Assembly: GCF_002104995.1 (NCBI RefSeq)
Contig: NW_024468330.1
Span: forward strand, 1-39,156
Direction: 5' to 3'
DNA from: Linderina pennispora
Lineage: Eukaryota > Kickxellomycota > Kickxellomycetes > Kickxellales > Kickxellaceae
DNA length: 39,156 nucleotides
A program made the position numbers and the translations under genes. Positions 1 to 8,409 of this stretch are shown piece by piece; position 1 is the stretch's first letter, and each line of letters opens with the position of its first letter. The notes below the pieces were generated by a model. That model worked only from the letters and a program-made list of their open reading frames with translations, searched no databases and was not told the DNA's origin.

Positions 1-47
1 TCGCACGGATCACTAAAGTAAGGCTCACCAGCGATACAGACACCACT

Positions 48-653
48 ATGGCGCTGGCCACAGTGAAAGCAGTCTCACAGCACCTGCTCGCTCAAGGTGA
101 GGAAGCCTGGATCCACACCTTGCTGCGTGGCAGTCGCATCTACATTGAGAAGCCGAAGCCGAAGCCGCGCAACCCGGAGCTCGAGGCACGGCTGGCCAAA
201 ATCAGCCGAATGCTGGAAGAGCAGGAATACAAGAAGATGACCGACAATATTCAGTTGAAGATGCACGAGAAGCCTGGTGGTAATAATACAACAGATCTGG
301 ATACAGTGGTCCCCGGCGTGCGCGTTGGTGTGTCGGCAGGGCCGATCTCAGCGCAGCAGGAGATAAAGGAAGTTAACAGGCAGATTTCTGTTATTGCGAA
401 TATCCTGTTCAGTGCGCTGGGCGTCGGGTTTGCAGTGTTCTATGCTTCGTACACGCTGACGTCGGAGCTGGGCTTCCGGATCCTGCTGGGGTTGGCTTCT
501 GCGATTATTATTGCTGCTGCTGAGGCCTGGCTGTTTGCGTTCTCGGGATCTCGCGGCCAGAAGAAACGGCTGACGATAAGCACGGTATCCAAGGGGCCAA
601 GGCCCAGGGGACTAGTAGCCCCAGTGACGCCTGCCCGCAAGAAAACGCAATAA
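48..653 (+). CDS. VMA12: V-ATPase assembly factor VMA12/TMEM199 family
   Basis: Predicted 201-residue ER membrane protein. The Vma12 family helps assemble the Vo sector of the vacuolar H+-ATPase in the endoplasmic reticulum together with Vma21 and Vma22. The N-terminal half carries the family pattern of a Leu-rich helix, a Lys/Pro stretch (EKPKPKPRNPELEARL) and then EEQEYKKMT. The C-terminal half has two membrane segments at about residues 114-138 and 141-165, separated by a very short loop, then a basic tail. Length fits the family (about 200-250). The frame is open to the window edge upstream of the ATG at 48, so an upstream exon or an earlier start outside the window cannot be excluded. 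Identification rests on motif order and topology. Confidence 0.75.
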   Translation: MALATVKAVSQHLLAQGEEAWIHTLLRGSRIYIEKPKPKPRNPELEARLAKISRMLEEQEYKKMTDNIQLKMHEKPGGNNTTDLDTVVPGVRVGVSAGPISAQQEIKEVNRQISVIANILFSALGVGFAVFYASYTLTSELGFRILLGLASAIIIAAAEAWLFAFSGSRGQKKRLTISTVSKGPRPRGLVAPVTPARKKTQ

Positions 654-1001
654 GCAAACTTTTGTAGGGATGTTAACAAGCGCTTGTCATACTAGAAATA
701 CTCTGCTCGCGATGCGAGCTCGGCTGCTAGTCCAGCATGGGTTGACACGCTGATAAAAGCATCACGGCGAACCGGTCATTTGAACGTGTCGGATGGCTGT
801 TGGTGCAATGGCGATCACGGACATCTCCCATCTTGATGGCCTGCTCAGCGTAGGCGCTTCAGCGCTGGCTCGCTGCTGCTGGCAACAGAATCGCCTACTG
901 CTGCACGCCTCTTGCGCGGGTTCTTTGTTGCCGGAGTGGTGCCAGAAGCATCGGCAGCAATGGCCGTAGAGCGACGGAACCGTTCAGGAATACTGCCTGA
1001 A
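654..1001. other. intergenic, no gene seen
   Basis: The 3' flank of the VMA12-like gene up to the decayed Fanzor fragment. Short open frames exist but none has recognisable motifs. No RNA gene was recognised. Confidence 0.5.
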
Positions 1002-2265
1002 TCACAGTGACTGGAAAATGAGTCTGAAGTTTAGAACTGCTGCGAGGTCGCGGTTCAAGAGCCGAGACGAATAGGTCCGCCTGCATTGTGCCATGGCCCG
1101 CTTACATGACTCGCTTGTACCGCGGAGAAGGCCATGGCACTTCACAGTTGGGTTCTTCGATCTCTGGTAGGGCCGCGGGTTGGGAAACATGCCGGAATGT
1201 CTGCTGCAGTGGCCTCTGTTGCATCTGATGGCATCTTTGCTGCTTCGCATGCAGCTTTCTTGGCCAATTTTTTGCCCTTTTCTGCTGCTTTCCTTGCCTC
1301 TGTTGCTGCCCTCTTTGCTGCGCTGATCTTGTTAACCCCCTCACGTGTTTTCGAAATACACACCTGCTTGATTACTTGCTTGTCTAAGCGCACATGACCT
1401 GGGATCCATGATGTCCGCAGAGGCAAGCATTGGGAGGAGACTTGCCAAGCTGCTCATTCTCGATAAGCTGGCATAGGCGAATGTATGCACGCAGATGCTT
1501 AAGTGGATTTGCCTTGGCATCATAGTATTGTCTGTCTTTGGCGAATCTGTACTTGGCATCATAGGCATTAAGGACTGGTGCCAGCTTGTTGTAGATTGCA
1601 AGCATCGGTGGAGTGAGCACACTGAGATCAGGGTGCCTAGAGGCAACTGCCTGGCGGAGCTTCTGTGCAGGCGTATAAATACACACTTGACATGCATTAT
1701 TGAACTCAGTCTTAGACACATTGCCCATTGTACTGTGCAGTGTGTTTTTGCGGCTGCGAATATCAATCAATTTGGCCAGAATCCGCTGTAGGCAAGTGCC
1801 ATAGTGCAACACAATGTTGTTCTTGTATGCTGTCATCAGCTCGGTATCCACGTATGTCGCTACCTGATTCATGTCGCATATGCCATGTAGCTCGATGTCG
1901 CCATTATGTAATAGATAATCATAAATATGATATCTAACTACATCACCGAAATCTGTGCTCGACAGTTCTGACCTGTCCTTTGGGTTGACAAAATCTTTGG
2001 CAGATATGGTCGTCTTCGCCTTCAGATTGTAGTAAATGAATAAATAAATTGAACGAAAGAATCCCTTTTTCACAAGTATTGAAGGGTCAAAGGCATCATC
2101 GTCAGCTAGCTGATGGAGTAATATCCATCGTGCAAGCATGTATGTATGCTCTTTGATGATATTGACGCTGTGTACAAATTGCTCTAGGCGGGGCAACATA
2201 GAATCACGGAAGCCAATACCACCAAGTGATGTCTTTATGACAGTAGTGCTGCAGGTAATATTCAT
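1002..2265 (-). pseudogene. decayed Fanzor (TnpB-like) nuclease, internally deleted
   Basis: Two fragments of one transposon-encoded protein lie in order on the minus strand. The 5' part (2265 to 1384, 293 residues) is an uninterrupted frame resembling the N-terminal region of long fungal Fanzor-like proteins (for example ARWILLHQLADDDAF and KGFFRSIYLFIYYNL). The 3' part (about 1200 to 1002, another frame) keeps the C-terminal signature: PNPRPYQRSKNPTVKCHGLL, then SCKRAMAQC, then LLNRDLAAVLNF. The NRD at about 1047-1055 fits the third RuvC aspartate next to the zinc ribbon. An Ala/Lys-rich frame (1190-1345) joins them. The RuvC I and II segments (DxxxG and E-containing) that should lie between are absent, so a deletion near 1384-1400 is inferred. 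One zinc-ribbon Cys appears changed to Gly (LLRGTSESC, where family members usually read LLRC). The element is inactive. No TIRs or omegaRNA region could be defined. The family call is from recalled motifs. Confidence 0.6.
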
Positions 2266-2914
2266 TTGAGAAATTCAATAGGCAAGTAAGAAGAGAAATG
2301 ATGCCATTCAGTTTTGCTTTATTGCGTATGCATAGCATTAAGATCTTTTTATTAAGAATGATCTGGCTTGCATGGTTCTTGGGGCCCTTAGCACTGATAC
2401 AGTCTCTTGAATCAGTCTATACATACTGGGTCCGTTGTGACCCAAATACTACTGCTTACGCATGTTCATAAGACAAATTAATTTATAAAATAAACCTACA
2501 AATATTGCATGACTGCTAGAAGAGCTATATGGCCTTATTCAATGTGCTCATAAATAGATATCCTAAGAGTGTTGCGCAGCCGGTGATGACTACCATGATG
2601 ATGCCATGGAAGTTATTAGGCTGACCGACAATGAGAGTAGCTCTTGCACTGAACCAATGGAGATATCTAGTGGAGACCTGTGACCACTACAATAACAACT
2701 TGTCACCCTGGTTTCACCGATGAGGTCAGATGCCGCACAAGATCAAAAGGAGTTTACAGAGCAAGTAACCCAAACCCGTGTTGAAGCTTAAGAGGTTTAT
2801 CTTTTAATCAATTCAAAAGGTTCTAGCAGACGGTCGGACGCTTTTTGGACTATAGAATCTTGTATAAAGGTAAAAATACCCTCTAGTGTGTGCCCCTGGC
2901 TAAATGCCCAACAG
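2266..2914. other. AT-rich intergenic spacer
   Basis: AT-rich sequence between the Fanzor relic and the 3' end of the aldo/keto reductase gene. No coding, RNA or repeat signal was seen. It may hold the original 5' flank of the transposon, but no terminal repeat was found. Confidence 0.5.
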
Positions 2915-3926
2915 TCAGGCGTCTGCAGGTGGCGACGGCCAGGTGTAGTTGGAAAAGGGTTCCAGAATCTCCTTCACTTGCTCATAAACAGCCTGCACTT
3001 CCTCATCCCTGTACTTGCCGCCATTCGATATCTTCGACTCCTGAGTGCTCTCATAGGCACTCAGTGCACGCACCACTTCCTCCTTGGTCCTTGCACCAAC
3101 CAGATGCACATCGACTCCATCAAACCCGAACGCAAACCTCTCTGCCATCTCCGCCAGCGTCACGCCATGCTTGCTCACCAATGTCTTGTCAACCAAAGCG
3201 ACGCACTCTGCAACTGCGCTCTTGACCTCATCCTTGGCTGGGTGCCATTCGGGCGTTGGGCCAGAGGTTAGCAATCCCATGGACAGCGGGCTGGCCGCAA
3301 TGATGGTCGTTACGCCTGCGTCGCGCAGCCTGGGCACGTACTCCTTCAGCGTCTGGCAATGCAGGTTGTAGTTGCAGTACGACAGGACAACGTCGAGCGG
3401 ATTCCCACGCTGCTGCTGGATCTGAGCAATCTCCAGCAGCACTGGCAACGGGTAACCGCTGATCCCGACATTGCGCACAATGCCCTTAGCCTTGAGCACA
3501 AACAACTCGGGCAGTGCCTGGTCAACAACCTCGGAGATACCAACAAACTCGACGTCATGGCACAGAACAATGTCCAGGTAGTCGGTGTGCATACGGCGCA
3601 TGCTCTCGCTGACACTGGCTTGGACACGCTCGCGCGAGTAATCAAAATCCGTGGTGTGGTAGCCGTAGCGCCCGAGCTTGGTGCAAATGTGGTACGACGA
3701 GCGCGGGAACTCGGGACGCAGTGCCAACAGCGCCTTTCCCAGCTTCATCTCGCTGTCGTTGTAATAAGGCGAAGTGTCTACCAGGTTGATGCCGCTGCTG
3801 AAGGCCGTGCGCACAGCCTCGATCGCATTCTCCTGTGAGGCTGGGCCGTATGCGCCGCTGAACACGCCGCACCCGAGACCGACCTTTGACAAGGATTTCA
3901 AGCGAAGTTCTGTCTCCAACAGGCAT
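2915..3926 (-). CDS. aldo/keto reductase, L-galactose/D-arabinose dehydrogenase-like
   Basis: NAD(P)-dependent oxidoreductase with a TIM-barrel fold, close in pattern to L-galactose dehydrogenase and yeast Ara2, which oxidise aldoses to lactones in erythroascorbate/ascorbate synthesis. Visible family elements in order: KVGLGCGVFSGAYG, NLVDTSPYYNDSE (catalytic Asp and Tyr), ICTKLGRYGYH (Lys), IVLCHDVEF (His), IVRNVGISGYP and AASPLSMGLLT. The Asp/Tyr/Lys/His tetrad is complete. The long open frame has no ATG near its start. The best start is the ATG at 3926 (MPVGDRT), which lies one frame off and joins the main frame if one extra base is removed near 3901-3911. That gives about 336 residues, normal for the family. 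A spliced upstream exon is the alternative. Substrate is not determined. Confidence 0.85.
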
Positions 3927-4202
3927 TGTAAAGCGAACAAGAGTGTAAAAAAGGAGTCGAGACCTGTTACCCAAAGCTTGCGATAAAGAAAAGGCCGGAA
4001 AAGAGCAGTCCGCGGTAGAGAATTGGCTACATGCTGCTGACTAAACACTCCTCCGCCCTCTGAAACAGCCGTGGATCTGTAGAGCTTGAGATTTTATTTG
4101 TGTTTGGGCTAGAAAACACTCATACACGAACAAAGAAACGCCTATTCTTCGCAGTTCGATCCGTTGAGGATAGCAAAGAGAAAGAATAATCCCCAGAGTT
4201 CC

Positions 4203-4720
4203 TTAACGGAGACGGCGGGCCTCACGCTCAGACTCGAGAAGGGTCAGGATGTCGTTCTCGCGGACGGGACCCTTGACGTTACGGATGATGGAACGAGAGG
4301 TATCGTCCATGAACTCAACGCGGACCTGGGTGACACCACCACGGGAGCCAGTGCGGCCGAGAACCTTAGTAACCTTGGCGAGCTTAACCTGCTGCTTAGC
4401 GTCCTACAGATGCAAAACAACAAACAATTTGAGAAAAACGCAGGAGGATCACAGGTTCTGCATTGCGCCTGCAGGCTGCCTAGCTTGCCATGGCCTGCGG
4501 GTTCCGGGCTGCTGCAGGGTGTTGGTGCGGTCGTAGGGGGTGAGAAAACGGTACATTCAAACGTCCAATTTCACGCAGGCCGCATTTTGAATTTCTGGAC
4601 TTTCTCTCTGCTTCTCGGGCAGCAATATATTCATCCGCATCTATCCTCTCCCGCCTAACGCAGCTCCGCATCCAACACGCCTTGTCTCTGCGGCCTTATC
4701 CAACGATCGATTTTTACCAT
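4203..4720 (-). CDS. RPS28: 40S ribosomal protein eS28
   Basis: Component of the small ribosomal subunit. Exon 2 (4403 to 4203) encodes 66 residues that match eS28 almost end to end: [20 protein letters not shown], then [19 protein letters not shown], ending [10 protein letters not shown]. Exon 2 begins right after an AG acceptor (tctgtag at 4404-4410) with Asp-Ala-Lys, and no in-frame ATG precedes it, so the start codon must be spliced on. The ATG at 4720-4718, preceded by aaaaa and followed directly by GTAAAA, fits: it yields exactly 67 residues, the yeast length, with a 314-nt intron (4404-4717). Exon 2 is near certain. The 3-nt first exon is inferred. An intron just after ATG is common in fungal ribosomal protein genes. 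Confidence 0.93.
4404..4717 (-). other. intron of eS28 gene
   Basis: Inferred GT-AG intron directly after the initiator codon. Donor GTAAAA at 4717-4712 and acceptor ctgtag ending at 4404, preceded by a T-rich tract. Confidence 0.6.
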
Positions 4721-6599
4721 TTTTTGTGTTGTTACCTAGAGGCAGTGAAATCGAAAGATTGAGCCCACGCCGGTTTCCGTCGCTGGCAACTATATTCGAC
4801 TGCAGCATTGAAGAGTACCTGCAAAAAGCACGATCTGGTGATTACTACAGCGTAGGTGATTTTCAGTGAGATCAGCTCCAAGATGTAATCTAATCAGAGA
4901 ATGTGTAACGTCATCGGCGAATACGCCTCCGTGCCTCTGCTGTTGCCGACGGGCTACCCTTGTCTGCTGGTCTGCAGCATGTTATGCTCAACATAGACTC
5001 AGGGCTCTTAGGAATTGTAGCTGTCAGCTATAGCTGATTACTAAAGCATTCGCTAGGAGAATACATGCACTAGCACACGCTGCGGGCGCTTGTAGTTGCT
5101 TGAACATAGCCGCGCAGTTTTTTTTTTTTTGGAGAAGATTATATATGTTTATTTATTGTAAAATTCGCAGCATTCCCACGAAGGTATGAGCAAGAGAGCT
5201 AGGCGCAGCTACCAGGATACATAATCCTTGGGGCTGCTAGTCCGTGGATCCACTGCAGATATCACAGGGACACCTTTTACCAGGGTAGATGTCGCTGCTC
5301 GGGAGGCTGACAATAACTGAGGCGTTCATGGTTCGAGTCAAGAGAAGAGAAAAATAAATGGTGCTAGTATTTAAGGGGTAGGGAGGATGACTGCCTGTCT
5401 TTTATAGTCTGTACGTTTGGAGAACGCTATGCCCTTGTTTTCTGTTCAGCAACTCTGTCAGAATGCTGGCAAGCGGAGCCTATTTTGCTGAGTCGCCACT
5501 GGGTAGGTTGTGCAGGCATCCTGTTGAAGGGGAAGGGGAAGGGGAATCCGACTGGCATTTGTTTTGTCTAAGGACGTAGGCGCAGCTGTGAGGACAAGAG
5601 CACACATACCCAGCACTTTTGGCCGCTTTCTGATATGCAAGAAACCAATTTGCACACCACATACGCTCGACAATCCTGCCCACATTTCCGTTTCTTATCT
5701 AAAGTCTAATTGGATGTCCTGAAGCCTGGTGGTAAAGCAAGCGACACTGCTTTTCTCAAGAATCCAACTCAGAGAAACTCATCTTGTGGTTCTGAACCAG
5801 GACAACCCATGGAGAATTTGCCCCAGGCTTCCTAGGATATGCAATACCCAAGGGTAGCTCTAGGCACAAGCGAGTATCGCATATCCACTACATATATCGA
5901 GATATATTTCAGAATACACTGGGACCCACAGTCTGACCTACGGTATCAAGAGAGCCAAAATGAATATATAATCACCTTTGTTGGGTACGCCCTCCCATGA
6001 CGCCTTTCTATCGATGGTAAGGCACCTTGGGACCACCCTTCACTAGTCTGATCATACTGCAGTGAAGACATTATGTATGGAAATTGCAAACAGCTTCTCG
6101 GTGAACGGGATGTCGAAAACCTGGACAATGGAATCCAGAATAATGCTGCCATTGCAGATTGCTAGAACACATAGCTACAGCATCTGGTAGCCATTCACCT
6201 GCATATGTTACGCACCATAGGAGCCGCCGGGTTTTCTTTTCGTCGGGAGTGTCCCTGGAGGAAGCTAAAGTAACACTTATCTGGGCGGCGCAATAAACAG
6301 TCCAAGAAGATATCTACACCAGTGTTCAAATAAAAAGCAGTACTCTGCGTACGCAGTATTGCCAGGTGCCATTTGAACAGAAAAGGGCGATAAATCCAAC
6401 CAGTAGTTTCTCACTGCGCTGCCTACCTATTTCGGCGCCTGCTCAATGGCTGCTGAATGGGTACTTGTCCAGGTGTATGCTTACCCAGCTACTCGCATTG
6501 GGATCGACAAACACAAGAATTGCTGATTGTTTTTCTGGATACCGCAGCTGCCGTGCTCTCTTTTTTGTTTTCAAACCATGCGTCATAGGCGGAGAGTGC

Positions 6600-7066
6600 C
6601 AATAATGCCAGCTCCATGTGCATATTCGGATATGCTTGCTCGGTGACAAACATGGCCACTGTGAAGAAATCAAGAGAATGGTGCTGGACGACAACACCAA
6701 ACCAAACCTGCTGTCTTCTCTAACAGCATGAGGGTTGTAACATACTCCTCCAATGTCTCTTCATGGATGTACTCCCTTTCCAGCATCCTATTATGTTTTC
6801 TCCGGGTATTCTCGGCTTTATGAGACACCCCGTGCTCTAATAGGGTCCTGAGTGTACATCTGCAAGTGGAGGGAATGATACGGCTATACAGGGAACACCA
6901 CATGGGAAAGGAGTGTATCTGGTTTTTGGAACAGACAAATGCTCCATTTTGTTGAGAATCTTATCAACATTTCTTGGCTCATTTTGGAGCTCATTTTGGT
7001 GCTATTTGGATAGAAAGCGTAGCATTCAGCTACTGTTGCCTTTATAACTGCCGAGAATGGTATCAC
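6600..7066 (-). pseudogene. possible broken coding remnant, unidentified
   Basis: Three minus-strand frames follow one another with protein-like composition: one ending near 6884, one with HNRMLEREYIHEETLEEYV (about 6740-6800), and one with MHMELALLALSAYDAWFENK (about 6570-6630). A GTTTGG...TTCACAG segment of about 55 nt lies between the last two and could be an intron, but stops remain upstream. No family was recognised. It could be a decayed gene or chance. Confidence 0.2.
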
Positions 7067-7785
7067 AACGAACCTCTACATGCATATGTCAGTGTCAGGC
7101 TCTGCACAAATTGCACCATGCTTGTTGTCTATTGTATCCCCTTCTGATGTAGTGTTTCTCGCTTGCATCATGTGGGCAGCGGAGGGAAGAATTAAAGGGG
7201 CACGCAGAAAATGTCCGATGAAAAAGAGGTTTTCTTCACTTTGGCATAAATGCCTAATGGTATAGGAAGGGAAATCAGCATATTTTGTTACTCTTCTCCA
7301 TCGATGCCTTCGTCTATTCCATCTCCAGGTATAACCTAGTAGTTCACCGCTGGCGGGGGGGGGGCAAGAATTTATAGATTACCAAGGCTGGGACTGCGCA
7401 AGCTTCAGACGCGATACCAACCCAGCAACTGAATGTAACTGGTCTCGATATCGTGCCAACAGCGGTTGCAGGTCGTGGTCGGCATTCATCAAGGGTAGTG
7501 AAGGTGGCGCACCTGTCCCCAAGCGAACTTGCTACGGAGGAACCATCGGCAGACTGACTAGAGTCCGCTTTGGCCAGGATCTGGTAGGAGGCAGGTCCTC
7601 TGGCAGATAGAAAATAGTCTAGTCTACTGCCCACTATGCTTCGATAATTTGTTGTTTCCAGCAGCTATGCAGGTCAATATTGAATGACTGGAGTGCTCAG
7701 GTGTAGTTTTGGAAAACTATCTGGAAACTGCGCAGTATTTCCTATTTACACATTTTGCGGATTCTGGCTGACCAAAGGAACGGGA

Positions 7786-8237
7786 CCTCTGCATCTTGCA
7801 ATGTGCTGCATTGCTAGATACTAGCATTGGAGCCATGTGTATGGCTGACGACCCAATATGCGCACTATAGGGGGCTTACTGGCTATTCGACTAAAGGTGG
7901 CATTTGGTGGTGTTAACCTTTAGAGAATCCAGTAGTTATGAGCTTTATGGAATGAAATAAACTGGAAATTTGCTGAGGAGAAAAAGGGAGGATGGGGCCG
8001 TTCCGGCCCACAGTGTTTATACAGGTGGGGATTTGGATCTGCACATGGTGACGAGGGGCATGGGGTTGCCCGAATGTCAACAGGTGGCACATGTCGATAT
8101 CTCATGAATCTAGCTTTTTTTGCTGACCGTGGTCAAATAGCCTGTAGAAACCCTTGGACTAGTATGTTGGATCATCAGCCTTAAACATGGCTCCAATGCT
8201 GGTATCTAGCAATGCAGCACATTGCAAGATGCAGAGG
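7786..8237. repeat. MITE-like inverted-repeat element, ~452 bp
   Basis: The arms 7786-7838 and 8185-8237 are reverse complements over 53 nt with one mismatch, both ending in CCTCTGCATC outward. Similarity continues inward, more weakly, to roughly 7892 and 8130 (for example ggctattcgac against ggctatttgac), so the ancestral arms were about 100 nt. The centre (about 240 nt) has no convincing protein. Size, structure and gene-poor setting suggest a non-autonomous DNA transposon or foldback element. No target-site duplication is visible next to the arm ends, so the boundaries may be incomplete. Confidence 0.7.
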
Positions 8238-8409
8238 CTCATTCTCTCTAGCCTGTCCAATTCTGTAATAGGAGTAAGCGGGTAGCACCGAGCTATTTCT
8301 GGATAGTTTTATATTGCCACGTTGGGGTGATCCAGCCCTTTAGCCTTGGCCTGTGTTGCTGCTGGGGATGACACCAATATAAACTGTTAGTACTCCTTAA
8401 CCAAATATA

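Larger units (their letters stand above)
4721..8409. other. gene-poor region with repeat debris
   Basis: About 3.7 kb without a supported gene. The first part is the eS28 promoter (minus strand). It contains a T(12) run near 5120, a short (ggggaa) tandem near 5526-5547, a G(10) run near 7354-7363, the inverted-repeat element at 7786-8237, and a weak coding-like remnant at 6600-7066. Small open frames elsewhere show no recognisable domain. The texture is that of old transposon or pseudogene sequence. Confidence 0.55.

Noticed and set aside
1088-1141. 11-bp perfect inverted repeat gtgccatggcc ... ggccatggcac as a transposon end or hairpin
   Set aside because: It lies inside the zinc-ribbon coding remnant (KCHGLL / RAMAQC) and has no relation to element ends; probably chance.
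3906-3966. 61-nt GTAACA...AGACAG segment as an intron of the aldo/keto reductase
   Set aside because: Splicing it would put the downstream conserved part out of frame with the upstream open frame, which itself has no ATG.
5331-5343. B-box-like ggttcgagtc, possible tRNA gene
   Set aside because: No matching A box, acceptor stem or anticodon arm could be drawn upstream.
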